Below are positions 21,661-32,880 of a stretch of DNA of 64,000 nt, piece after piece. The stretch comes from Sitta carolinensis (taxonomy: Eukaryota > Chordata > Aves > Passeriformes > Sittidae): contig CM063283.1 of assembly GCA_032173965.1 (NCBI GenBank), forward strand, positions 114,317,187 to 114,381,186, in the 5' to 3' direction. Below the pieces are notes generated by a model that was not told the origin of the DNA, ran no database searches, and saw only the letters and a list, made by a program, of their open reading frames with translations. The first letter of the stretch is position 1. Each line of letters begins with the position of its first letter. The position numbers and the translations under genes are program-made.

Positions 21661-23237
21661 CTGAAAATTCCGTGGATTTTTCATGAATCCTTCATGGATT
21701 TCATTTATTTTCACAATCAAATTTGTCTCTTAAAGCCTGATTCTGAAATCTGAGTGTCTGGGTGTGGCCTTTAAGGTCACTCCGGATTCTTCCATCTGTT
21801 GCTGTGCTCAGGACTAATGTGGATTTTACTGGCTGTGATAATTTCCTCTGTGTAGTTCAGTACCAGGAACAATGAAAAATCAGCTTGGTTGATTTTAATA
21901 CTGTTTAAAAAAAACATGGAGGAGGGTCAGCTGTGCCTTTCCTGGAGGCTGTTAAAGTGGGAATGTCTCAAAAGCACTTTGGGAGGTTTTTTGGGAATCA
22001 TTTGTGACTCAGAGCTGCTCTGGTTCCCCTCACCCAGCAGAGCCATCACTCTCTCCAGGCTGAAATCCCAGAGATTTAAGAGCATTTCCATTCCAAAGGC
22101 CAAAATTCCTTGGCATCCTCTTTTTAAGTGCCCCACAAGACCCTTGAAATCCCAGGGTTTGATTTTCTGCACCAAGCCATGTAAACATATCCCTTATTTT
22201 TGTCCCCAGCCACTGCCACAAGGATTTAATCCTCAAGTTTGCAGGGAGGGAAGAGCTCCATGCATGTTCCAGCTCTTCAGTAAATTCATGATGATCCAGC
22301 AGGTTTTACACAAGTAAAACAAAGACACTGAAGGAAAAAGTGATGAACAAAACTTCCAGGCTCTAAACAAAGTTGGAGGAGGATCATTAAATCAATGCTG
22401 GTTTTAATTTTATTTTTCTTACCAAAGGGAAAAAAAAAATGGGTCATGAATTCTTATCAAGCTTCCTTAAAGGACAGCTTGGCATTGGCTCTGACTTCTT
22501 AAAATTAAAATTATATTGATTTTCCATTTTATTAAATAAATGTGCCTCCCTGAGCTCGCTTTAGGAAAAGAAAAATGTTTTCAGTGCAATTTTCTCTTCA
22601 GCAATTGCCTGGATTTTGTCTGTGGAATGCTCATCTCCATCCAAATTAAGGGACAAAGGGATTACCCAGAAGAGTCCTAATTCCAAGCCATTGGTGGCAC
22701 AGGAGAAATTTCACCCTCTCAGACAACTAAACAAAACCCAAATTCTCTGGGTGCTCTGGTTTAAAACTGTCCATGAATGTTTTCAGGTCTTGTGAAAGAA
22801 GCTGGGAGTTGTAGAAAAGTGGGATTTGACCACTATGGAAAACTCTGGGATCAAAACTGGCAATTCCTAAACGGGCAAAGCTGGGAATGATCCCATCCAT
22901 CAGAGCTTGGAGGGATCTTTGTGGCTTAGGAAGAGGGAAGAGAGCATTCCTAATAAAAAAGTGTCCCTTGACCTCAGGAACAAAGGGACATTTTTGGAGG
23001 GAAAACATCAACCCTGGTTGTCTTTGAGGTGGAGAGCAAACAGCAGCTGAGGAGGCAGATCCCAGAGTTTGGTGGGAGCTCCCTGATTTCCCTCCTTGGT
23101 CGTGGGCTCAGCTTCCCTGGGAGAAAAAATACTGAGCAAAAAAAATTGTATTTCGTAATTCTGAGCACAGAAATGCTCATGGCAACATGCTGATGACAAA
23201 ATAATCTCTAGAAAGCTCCAGGCAGCTCAGATTTTCG
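21661..23237. other. Single-copy DNA, nothing recognised
   Basis: About 1.6 kb. The open frames at 21889-22317 (plus) and 22727-23011 (minus) have no recognisable domain. A short A run lies near 22430. Confidence 0.4.
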
Positions 23238-23456
23238 TGGAAAAAATCCTTCCCTGGAGGGTGGGCATGGGCTGGGCTGGAATTGCCAGAGCAGCTGTGG
23301 CTGCCCCTGGATCCCTGGCAGTGCCCCAGGCCAGGCTGGATTTTCTCTTGGAGCAGCCTGGGGCAGGGGCAGGGGGCCCTGCCAGGGCAGGGGGGCTCTG
23401 GATGATCCCTAAAATCCCTGCCAGCCCACCCCACTGGGCCATCCCAGGATTCTCTG
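23238..23456 (+). mobile_element. CR1 LINE fragment, 3' end
   Basis: It starts at AAAAAATCCTTCCCTGGAGG and ends at CCACTGGGCCATCCCAGGAT. It shares the variant core in which CTTGGAGCAGCCTGGGGCAG follows GGATTTTCT, also seen at 19490 and 27470. Confidence 0.85.
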
Positions 23457-23714
23457 GCTGCTTTGCTGGCTCACCCTGGGATCTCTTCTCCCCTCCAAGC
23501 TCTCTGCTCATCCTTTGCCCAATCCTCACTCCAGGCCAGCCTCGTGCCAGGGCTGCTGGGGCTTTGGCACATCCCATTGCCAGGCACATTCCTGCCTTGG
23601 GCCACTGGCCTGGCAACCTGGAGAAATCCCTGGGAGCCCTGGATTGGCCTGAGCCCCTGTGCCTTTGGCAGTGCCAGTGCAGGGGGAAGGGTTCCCAGTG
23701 CCCAGGGCAGGGCT
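23457..23714. other. GC-rich spacer between two CR1 copies
   Basis: Nothing recognised. Confidence 0.4.
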
Positions 23715-23929
23715 GGGGGGAGCTTGGGCAGGAATTGTTCCTGGAGGGTGGGCAGGGGCTGGGCTGGAATTGCCAGAGCAGCTGGGGCTGCCCCTGGATC
23801 CCTGGCAATGCCCCAGGCCAGGCTGGACACTGGGGCTGGAGCAGCCTGGGGCAGGGGGCCCTGCCAGGGATGGGATGGGAATGGGATCATCCTTAAAATC
23901 CTTCCCAACCCAAACCATTCTGGGATTCT
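23715..23929 (+). mobile_element. CR1 LINE fragment, 3' end
   Basis: It starts near GGGGGAGCTTGGGCAGGAAT and ends in CCCAAACCATTCTGGGATTC. It is followed directly by repeat D, at the same junction as the inverted copy at 10224. Confidence 0.85.
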
Positions 23930-24130
23930 TTATGGAATCATGAACCACCCCTGTTTCTAAAGCATATCAAAGATCCAAGGGCCACATCCTGTGAAATGGA
24001 TGCCATATTCCTTCTATAACTGGTGCTTGTCTCTAAACATATGATAATATTGATAATAAGGAATAATTTCTATATCTAAAATAATGCAATTCATAGGAAA
24101 ATGCACATAGATAATAATACAATAATAGGA
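23930..24130 (+). repeat. Interspersed repeat D, copy 2
   Basis: Inverted counterpart of 10025-10223. It is AT-rich (GGAATAATTTCTATATCTAA). Here it is bounded on the right by a second short CR1 tail, which the other copy lacks. Confidence 0.75.
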
Positions 24131-24176
24131 TGATCTTTAAGATCCCTACCAACCCAATTATTCCATGATCCAATGG
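24128..24176 (+). mobile_element. CR1 tail fragment
   Basis: GATGATCTTTAAGATCCCTA then CCAACCCAATTATTCCATGA is the last ~50 bp of a CR1 element. Confidence 0.7.
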
Positions 24177-24350
24177 GTAAGAAGGTTCCAAAGGAGCTCT
24201 TAGTGCTTCCTGTACTATGTGTGATTGCAAAGGGATGATTTGGGGAGTATTATTTGCATAAAGGATTTTAAGACTCAGTTTAAGCCCCTGAGAGATGCCA
24301 AAACTCCCTGATACTTTTTGGAAAGCTGTGGGGAAACCTTTTGATTTTCT
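24177..24350. other. Single-copy spacer
   Basis: Nothing recognised. Confidence 0.4.
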
Positions 24351-25180
24351 TGCTTCTTTTCTTCAGGGTCAGAATTAAAAGCACGTGAGGCAGAATTTGT
24401 GCTTGGATTTGGCTGTTTATTCCTTTTTATTTCAGTTATAGCTTCACTGACTGTGAGTGCTTTTACAAGTTAAATTAACAAGGTAAAACGGAGTACAGAG
24501 AGAACCTTCAAGGTTTTTAAAATTTATTTAATTATGAGACGTTAACAAATTTATTTTAACTTCTAAACCAATAACTAGCTACCCATGTCCCATACTGATC
24601 TTTCAAAGGAATAACTCAAAATCATCTGAAGTGAAGAAGATGATAGAAGGAGAGATGGAGAAGGAGAAAGGAGAGAGGAGAAGGAGGAGAAGGAGAAGGA
24701 GAAGAGAGGAGAAGGAGAGGAGAAGGAGAAGGAGAAGGAGAAGGAGAAGGAGAAGGAGAAGGAGAGGAGAAGGAGAAGGAGAAGGAGAAGGAGAAAGGAG
24801 AAGGAAGAAGGAGGAGAAGGAGAGGGAGAAGGAGAGAAGGAGAGGAGGAGGAGAAGGAGAAGGAGAAGAAGGAGAAGGAAGAAGGAGAAGGAGAAGAAGA
24901 GGAGAAGAAGGAGAATAATAATAATAAGAAGGAGACGACTATGCCCTGAAATTTCCATCTTGTTATATATTAAATTCTAATTTTTTCAGTCACATTAAAT
25001 TCTAATTTTTTCACCCTGTGCTCTAACAATCTTCTATCCAACTCCACACTCACACTCTCAGAGCTCTCACTCAATTTTGGGAGCCTTGCCCATGGCCTCA
25101 GGTCAAATGCAGTGAATTTTTGGGGATCATTCTCTGCCAGCACAGAAACCCTGAAATTCTCTCTGTCCAGGGTTCCAGCA
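24351..25180 (-). mobile_element. Solo LTR, family 1, with internal microsatellite
   Basis: It aligns along its length with 61339-61886, and its 5' part aligns with 47367-47790. On the minus strand it starts TGCTGGAACCCTGG and ends just after CCTGAAGAAAAGAAGCA. The complement of AATAAA lies at 24416-24421, as in the 61-kb copy. It differs by a ~300-bp GGAGAA expansion and a small duplication at about 24968-25011. No target duplication was found at these limits. Confidence 0.7.
24632..24928. repeat. (GGAGAA)n microsatellite inside the LTR
   Basis: Purine-only tract of GGAGAA and GAGG units, ending in a short AATAAT run. The homologous place in the 61-kb LTR holds only about 20 bp of GAAGAAGAAGGAGAAGAA, so the tract grew inside this copy. 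Confidence 0.95.
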
Positions 25181-26325
25181 GAGAGCCAGTTAAGACTCCA
25201 TCACATAATTTACAAAACACGAGCACTCAAGAGCTGGGAAATGAATAATTTAAGAGCTCATTAATCTCACACTCCCCACACCATAAACACAATTACCCAT
25301 TGAAGCAGATCTGGAGAAGTGAACATTTCATCACCACCCAAGGCCCATCCTTCTGATTCCAGCTTCAAAATATTCCACCAGGAACCACCCAACCAAAAAC
25401 ACGGAATAAAACCGTCCTGAAATCCAACAGCAACACAGGCAGGGCCACGTGGAACCCGAATTTCAGCCGAATTTCTCAGCTTTGCATTCCACGTTTTCCT
25501 TCTTTTATTCCACTTTGGAATGGTGGGAGAGGTGTTTTTCTGTTGGGAACTGATTTTTGAACCCAAACTCTGTTTTTTTTCCGTGCTGGCTGTGATGGGA
25601 TTTAGAGAGAATAGAAGGTCAGGAAGTGCTGCCTGAATCTCCTGTCAGATGGATTTGAGATGGATTTTTGGTAGGAGTGAAATAATCCCACAAAGTCTAA
25701 TTTTAACCATGTTTTAGAAGGGAAACACAATTCTGGGTTTGGAAGGAATAATAATACCTTTCCACATGCATTTTTCTGCAGTGGAATTACACAAGGCAAC
25801 ACCTTCCCTCTGGCATTCCTGAAGGAAATTCCAGGGAACTGAGCATTCCTTACCTCAAGGCATTTCCATAAAAACAGGGTTTCTTCCATGATTTTATTTT
25901 GAAGAGGGAAAAAATAGATTTTCATAAGGGAATATCCTTTCCAAGATACTCCAAATCACAGTCATTTTTCTGAGTTTGTTTCTCTCATGGGCCAGTCACA
26001 GAAAGATTTTCAAAACACACGTTGGGGATTATCTGGGTTCCAGGGAATTGGGACATTCCTGCATGTGTATTTTTTCCACCTGGGCTCTTGGTTCACAAAG
26101 AGATTTCAGGTGTCCAACACCTGTGCTCTTCTTCATTTTTAAATGAAGATTTTTTTTTTTCCCTGTTTTATCTTTTCTTTTATTACATTCCCTTTCTTTC
26201 CAGAATTTCTGCACTAGACCCTACAGAGTAAAACAAACTCCTGCTCTTCACCGACCAATTTGAATCCCAAATTTTGGCAGTTAGTTCCAAGACTTTGTCA
26301 CATCCTTTCTCTTTCCCTTTCCAGA
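25181..26325. other. Single-copy DNA, nothing recognised
   Basis: About 1.1 kb with no family or coding domain recognised. Confidence 0.4.
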
Positions 26326-26452
26326 ATTCCTATTATTTTATTTTATTTATTTTATTTTATTTTATTTTATTTTATTTTATTTTATTTTATTTTATTTTAT
26401 TTTATTTTATTTTATTTTATTTATTATTTTATTTTTATTTTATTTTATTTTA
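26326..26452. repeat. (TTTTA)n microsatellite
   Basis: More than twenty TTTTA units with a few imperfect ones at the 3' end. Confidence 0.95.
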
Positions 26453-27360
26453 ATTTCCTCCAGCTGTTTTCCTTTCCAATTCTTGGAAATGCCAGATTTT
26501 CCTCTTGTCCTCTCAGTTTTCTCCCTCATTTCTAAATCCTTTACCAGGGAGAGCTGCTAATGCTCTGCAGTTGTTGGTCCTTGACTTTTTCAAGGGATTT
26601 GAAGAAAGCCAAGTATCAAAAAACTTTGGAATTTTCTGTATTTCTGCTTATTTTCAATTTAACAAATCTATTTGAAAACAATCAATAGCTTCCCCCTTCT
26701 CCCCAGTATTCCTGAAATTCTTCTCTTTCCATTGAGAGGAATGAGGGATTCAACTCTACAAACAATTTTTATCTGCTGGGAGACAAAACCAGCACTGAGT
26801 GATAAAAGAAACAATGGGAAGGATTCCACAGATGGATGAATGGAAAAAGAGATTTGCCTCTCCAGACAAACTGTAGGTTTGCTGAGAAATGAGATTGGAT
26901 ATTGAAAGGTGAAAGGAACAATGAGGAGAAACCATGAATTCCATAAGAATTAAAAATTAAAGGGAGGGTTGTACATGAGAGGGGAATCTCAGGGGTTCTG
27001 GGCAGTGTGTGCCTCTGCAGTGGGGACAGAGAGAGGGAAATGGGGCTGGGAAACTGGGATATAAAGGAGGAAATTATTATTATTATTATTATTAATTGGG
27101 ATAAAAAGGAGTCTGTGTCCTCCAAAAATCAGAGAGACCCCCAGGGAATGCCCCATGGCCTCTCCCCTTATTGGAATAAAGTCAAAGGTCTCCTCTGTCT
27201 CCTTTTGGACATGAACCTCTGGTGTTTGTGGATTCATTTTCCTGACACCAGTACCTGAAATTCTTCTCTTTTCATTCCAAGACCACTCATGGATTGGGAA
27301 GAACAAGGGGTTCAGAGTGTTCCTCTCTTGCAGGAGTGGCTGCAGGTGGGAGGGACATTT
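26453..27360. other. Single-copy spacer with a short (ATT)n run
   Basis: The short ATT run is at about 27074-27093. Otherwise nothing was recognised. Confidence 0.4.
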
Positions 27361-27860
27361 CATGGAATCACAGAACCCTGGAATGGTTTGGGTTGGGAGG
27401 GAGCTCAGAGCCCACCCAGAGCCCCCTGCCCTGGCAGGGCCCCCTGCCCCTGTCCCAGGCTGCTCCAAGAGAAAATCCAGCCTGGCCTGGGGCACTGCCA
27501 GGGATCCAGGGGCAGCCCCAGCTGCTCTGGCAATTCCAGCCCCTCCAGGGAACAATTCCTGCCCCAATCCCAGCCAATCCCACTCTGCAGCCATTCCCTG
27601 GTGCTGTGCCTGCAGCCCTTGGCAATTGTCTCTCTCCAGGGTTCCTGCAAGGCCACCCTGAGCTCAGCCCAAAGCTTCTCCTGTGCAGCTGAACAATCCC
27701 AGCTGTGCCAGCCTTTCCTCCCAGCACAGCTGCTCCAGCCTCTGCTCCTCCTGCTCCCTGCTCTGGGCTCTGCCCAGCAGCTCCAGCTCCTCCTGGCCTG
27801 GGATCCAGAGCTGGATGCAGAATTCCAGGTGGGGCTCACCTGAGCAGGGGGCTCAGGGGT
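27361..27860 (-). mobile_element. CR1 LINE fragment, 3' end (long)
   Basis: It runs from CATGGAATCACAGAACCCTG to GGTGGGGCTCACCTGAGCAG, the same far end as the copies at 43475 and 59436. That makes it one of the longest CR1 copies here. It is all 3' sequence upstream of the tail; no reverse-transcriptase frame is present. Confidence 0.92.
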
Positions 27861-28025
27861 GATTTTCCTCCCCACCCACCCCAGCCCCAGCAGGACCAGA
27901 ATTGCTGTGTGACCCCAAGCAAAGCCCACCTGCTGCTCTTCTGCGAGCCCAGCTGCTGCCAGGCCCTGGAACATTCCTGCTCCAAGGCCATCAGCAATTC
28001 CTGGAGCTCAGGTGCTCATTAATAT
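27861..28025. other. Spacer
   Basis: Nothing recognised. Confidence 0.4.
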
Positions 28026-28485
28026 CCTCCCTGACGAGCCCGATTGAAATGCACGCTGAAAAACGACTTTTTCCTGTCGGAGCTCATTAGGTTTTATGCA
28101 CAAAACAAAATCATTATTCAGAAATTCTGGAACTCCTTGCCTAAAGTGGGCATCTATTGAATATCCCCAATGCAATTCTTCCTCCTAATATGGTAATTCG
28201 TTATCTGGATTTAATTATCTGCGAGGTGAAAGGTTGCTGGGCACTGTTGTTCTGCAGGAGCCCAATGGAAATTTTTAAGTACTTTCACTCTGTCTTTACA
28301 GATCAATCTTCCTGCTAATGACAACCAATACTTTCAGCTATGATTACAGAGCAGCTCCATCTTTTCATGAGCCGAGACTCTTTGGAATCATAAGTATTGA
28401 TCTTTTTAATAGAAGTCAAGAAAAATGAAATTACCGGGGGCTTCTTTTTGCAAAACTATGATAAATGGCAACTGGGAAAGTTACA
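28026..28485. promoter_or_regulatory. Candidate conserved non-coding sequence, left half
   Basis: Single-copy DNA with several unmethylated-looking CpGs (CTGACGAGCCCGATTG, AAAAACGAC, CTGTCGGAGC). It has many developmental-factor-type words (GGATTTAATTATCTGC, TGCTAATGACAA, GAATCATAAGTATTGATC). It has no repeat and no convincing frame. Its texture stands out from the surrounding repeats. Inference only. Confidence 0.38.
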
Positions 28486-28604
28486 GAAGAGTTTTTTTTT
28501 TTTTTTTCCTTCTTTCTTTTTTTTTTTTTCTTTTTTCTCTCTTTGCTAGGGATTATTTTAATCTCAAAAAAAAAAAAAAAAACCAAAAAAAAAAAAAAAA
28601 AAAG
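28486..28604. repeat. Poly-T then poly-A tract
   Basis: T-rich runs at about 28491-28540 and A-rich runs at about 28565-28604. The two complementary homopolymers are about 30 bp apart and could pair into a hairpin. Confidence 0.9.
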
Positions 28605-28920
28605 TGGGCTTTGTAATAATGTTTGTCTTTCCATTATGCACATTTGCAGCAAAGCCAGAACTTATTTTTGTGTGACTTTATATAACCACATGGAAGCAAA
28701 GCCATGCCAGAATTGCCTTGCTGGTGTATTTAGGTAACCATCAAACAGACTCTGGGCTGATCTTAGATGCCAAGTGCTTGTGTTTTCTTGGCATCTCCGA
28801 GTTTAATCCAATTTTTGAGCAGCTTTTTGAGCCGTCTACAATCAAATATTCATTTGTTTGTTGCCCAGAGCTGCCCCTTCATTGCTTGTAATGTTGTGAC
28901 AAGTGACTTCACCTCGCTGC
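28605..28920. promoter_or_regulatory. Candidate conserved non-coding sequence, right half
   Basis: Single-copy DNA resuming after the homopolymers, with TTTGTAATAATGTTTG, CCATTATGCACATTTGC and CAAATATTCATTTGTTTG. It probably forms one block with 28026-28485, into which the homopolymers expanded. Inference only. Confidence 0.33.
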
Positions 28921-30148
28921 ATTTTCTCTCTTCCCAGAAATCTCCTCCTGCCTTTCCCAGCTCCCATTTTTCCATGGGAATTTAGGGCTCTGCCCCTTGC
29001 TCTGGGGTGTTTTATCCTCCTGCCCATGAGGACCAGCTCTGTGCACCCCATCAAAAATTTCATTTTCTGGTTTAAATCCTCATTTTTATATCAACAGAAT
29101 GGAGGAAAACCAGATTGGATCCCGACTGTAGCTTTTCCTCTTGGATAAATTCCTTTGGAAAAGGAATGGGAGACAGAAATCTGAATTGAGGGGAGAAGAG
29201 ATGAGGATGAATCCCGTGGTGGGAGGTGTCAGCTGGTGGCTTTTACTGGGGAGCGTCCTGCAGAGATTTAAAACCACAGGAAAACTGAAAACTCAATTTT
29301 CTCCCATTTTCTCATTGCCTGATTGACCCTCCCTGTTGTAAATCCATGATTTCCACCTGATTTCCACCAGGAATTTTTTTTTTTTTTTCCTAATCAGGCC
29401 CCAATTATTTTTTAATTCGTTTTTCATGATGGGATCCAACTCCCAGAGATTTGGATTTATTCCTGCCTATGGAAATCTCCATATTTTTCTGTCACATTAA
29501 TTCCTGAACATTTTGTTAATCTCTGTTTTTTTCCTGATTTTAGATTATCTGGATTTTTAACACTCTGTGCTTATTGGCCCCTTCATCCTTGGAGCCGCCC
29601 TGGGCAGAATAACTCGATTTATTTTTTTTTAAAAAAAAGAAATTAAAATAAACATATTGCAATGCAGTTTTACGTGCTCCTCCCCAATGTGGTTAATTTG
29701 CAGCTTTATTAAATATTAGAGATATAATAGAGATAATAATAGAGAGATTTCCTTGGTGAAATCAGGCACAATTCTGTAAAAATCACTAAGAAACCCAATA
29801 AAATTACAATTGTACACGAATGATTTCAAGACATATCCTTCACTATTTCTATTTCCTATTTCCCCATTAATATCCTGCACTGTTTTTAATGAAAACACTT
29901 CATAAAATCTGACCCTTAAAAAAATCACATTAAATATTTTTAGTCATCATGCACAAAAATTCCGTTTAATTCCTGGAGTTGTTAACTGTGCTTGAGTGGG
30001 AGGCTTCATCCAGCCCCAAAATTTTTGTTTTATTTGGGATTTTTTTTCCCTGTTTTTGAAGTTTTTGAATTTCCTGCTGCTGGCTGCTGTTTGGAAGGAG
30101 GTTCCTGGGGTGGAATTCCAGGATTCCTGCTCCTTTTCCACTTCCATT
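28921..30148. other. Single-copy DNA, nothing recognised
   Basis: About 1.2 kb, AT-rich in places, with T runs near 29375-29390. No family or domain was recognised. Confidence 0.4.
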
Positions 30149-30238
30149 CGTGGAATCATGGAATGCTTTGGGCTGGTAAATTCAAATTCATCTCCTTCCC
30201 CCCTCTGCCATGGGCAGGGAAATTTTCCCCACCCCAGA
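30149..30238 (-). mobile_element. CR1 3' tip
   Basis: GTGGAATCATGGAATGCTTT through CTGCCATGGGCAGGGAAATT is the terminal ~90 bp of CR1. It is strongly 5'-truncated. Confidence 0.75.
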
Positions 30239-30430
30239 TTATTTTAATTAATTTTTTTTAATTTTAATTTTAATTTTAATTTTCATTTTCTCATTTTCAT
30301 TTTCATTTTTTCATTTTCGTTTTAATTTTAATTTTAATTTTAATTTTATTTATTTTTTTAATTTAATTTTAATTTTTAAAAATTTAATTATTTCATTTTA
30401 ATTTTAAAATTTGAATTTTGAATTAAAATA
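30239..30430. repeat. TTTTAA-rich imperfect microsatellite
   Basis: ATTTTA, TTTTCA and TTTAAT units mixed over about 190 bp. Confidence 0.85.
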
Positions 30431-30789
30431 TTCAAACCCTCATGGATTCCAATTTTTTTTTTATTCTCTCATTTTCACAGACCAAACCTTTTAAAAGTAA
30501 TTTATGGACAGGGCATAAAAATCCCTGGACCAAACCAGGGGATAAAATAATTTTGGGACCTGAAAATCCAGGTATAAATGAGAAGTCTGAGTTAAAAACA
30601 GGGCAATTATTTAATAATTTCTCCTTATTTTCAATAGGGCAGGATGGCTTAAAAATCAGTTGGAAAAAACAGTTTTAATGTGTTTTTCTTTGAGTTTATT
30701 TTACAGAATTTTTTAAATTTTACTGGCTGGTTTTTGTGGTTTCATGAAGATTCCACACTGGGAAAGAAAGCACAGAACTGCCCTGCAAT
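30431..30789. other. Single-copy AT-rich spacer
   Basis: Nothing recognised. Confidence 0.4.
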
Positions 30790-31212
30790 ATATTTATTTC
30801 TAAATTTATATTGTGTTTATTTACATTTTAATGCATGTTTATATTTATGTATTTAGACTTATTTACATTTTATGTAAATTATTTGCGTGTTATTATGTTT
30901 ATTTATTATTATATTATTATAATTATAATTTACTATATTTATTTCTATTCTATTTCTATTATTTTTTTTAATTATTTTTTTATTTCTGTTTATTTTTATT
31001 TACTATATTTCTATTTCTATTTCTATTTCTGATTTCTATTTCTTTTTTACATTCATTTTTTACATTTATATTTTTACATTTATATTTTTACCTTCAAATT
31101 TCATTTTTACCTTTATATTTTTACCTTCATATTTACATTTTTACCTTTATATTATATTTATTATATTTATATTTATATTTATATTTTATATTTTATATTT
31201 ATATTTATTACT
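30790..31212. repeat. T/A-rich imperfect microsatellite
   Basis: Successive blocks of TTTATTA, then TTTCTA, then TTTTTACA (about 31050-31150), then TTATAT units. Each block looks like its own local expansion. Confidence 0.85.
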
Positions 31213-31969
31213 AGCAAAGCCAAGTTTTTGTGCCAGTCCAGCTGCAGCCATGAAAAACCCATTTATTTGGGAAAACATTTTTGACTTTGAACCCTAGAAA
31301 TTAATTTGGCAGCCAGTTGAGACTGAGAACATGAAATCATCTCAAAGGTGATTTGGGAAAATCCCAATTTTGGGATTATTTTTGCAGCAGTTTTTTATAT
31401 TTTCCTGTTTTATACAACCAGGAAAGGTTTAAAACACAGGCAGAATTATTGATCTTGCATATTTTTATAGGTATTTTCAGCTCCTGTTTTTAGATTTAAA
31501 TCCGTTTTTTATCAAGCATAGGGAGGTTTGTGCTCTAAAATTAATTTAAAAATGGAATAAAACCCCAAATCACTCAAATTTGTCCATCCAGCATTTATTG
31601 TGATACGAAAAAAGGGGATTTAGGAGTAAATTTTTAAGTAAAAAGATCCAAGTGCTCCTGGGTTATTCCCTTGAGGATTCTCCTCATTTCTTTGAATAAT
31701 CCAAATTAAACCTGGCTGGGCACCCCCATCACTTCTATGCCAAAAAATTCCCTTTGAATTTTTGAATTTTTTTGTAAAAACAGTGGTTTAGATGTGGAAC
31801 ATTTGCAGGATAAATCAGTTTTCTTTCATTCTTCAAGGTGGTTGAGTTTTACCTCCAGGCAAGAGGAAAATTTAAAATATTGACGTAGGAAAAATCCTAA
31901 AATTAAATAGGGTGAAAAAATGTAGAGACAGATTTCAGCATATTTTTTTCTCATTTATAATTTTTTTAT
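31213..31969. other. Single-copy AT-rich DNA
   Basis: Nothing recognised. Confidence 0.4.
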
Positions 31970-32300
31970 TGCTGAGTGTATTTTTATTATGCATATATTA
32001 ATAAACATCAAATAATATAAATATTTATATAATATTTCAAAATATTTATAAAGACTTATGTAACAAAATATTTATAAAGACTTATGTAACAAAGTCTGGC
32101 AGATAATTACCAAAATCCAGAAATTCCAAGCAGTTTTTACTAAAAAAAAAATAAATAATCAACATTTCCTTGCAATTATCTTGTAGTGGGATCAAAGATC
32201 CGTGGTTATTTTTCATTGAAATTACAAATTAAAATAATTTATCTATTTATTTATAGATAGAGCTGCTTGGTAAACACTGTGATTTTTAATATTTACCAAA
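31970..32300. repeat. AT-rich region with a 27-bp duplication
   Basis: Low-complexity A/T sequence. The word ATATTTATAAAGACTTATGT occurs twice in direct succession at about 32038-32092. Confidence 0.65.
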
Positions 32301-32880
32301 TTTCCATAAGATTTTATTTCCTAACTTTGGAAGCAAAGGTGGCTTTGGAGAAGAAGATTGAAAATTCGAATTAATTTATGAATTAGGAATGGGAAGGAGG
32401 GAAAGAAGAAAAATAAATCATTTGGGAAAAAAATAAAATCATGGAATGGCTTCCAATGTTCAGCACTAGGACTTGGAAAAATCTGGGATATTCTGAGAAG
32501 ACACTGGAACAGTTAAATCTGTGCTGGGTATTCCCAAAAGAATAAAACAAAAACTTTTTAAAATGGAAAAATATTTGGACTGAAAAACGATTTTTTCCAC
32601 TCAACCCTTTTTTTTTCCATTTTTAATGGAAAACTTTTGTTCTGATGAAACAATTTTTTTTTTTTTTTTTTAGTAAATGAAAAGTCTTTAATGAAAATGG
32701 AAATCAGCTGCTTGCTTTTTATTTTTTTCCCTTTTTCCTGGAAAATCTTGGCTTTTTATTGGAAGAAGAAATTACAAAGCAGACCAGAGAATAACATTTC
32801 ACACAGGAGTGCTGCATCTTTGTGTGTGTGAACATTGGAGCTCCAAAGAGAGCTGGAATATCTCTGATGAACATTCCAGC
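32301..32880. other. Single-copy AT-rich DNA
   Basis: Nothing recognised. T runs occur near 32608 and 32655-32672. Confidence 0.4.
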
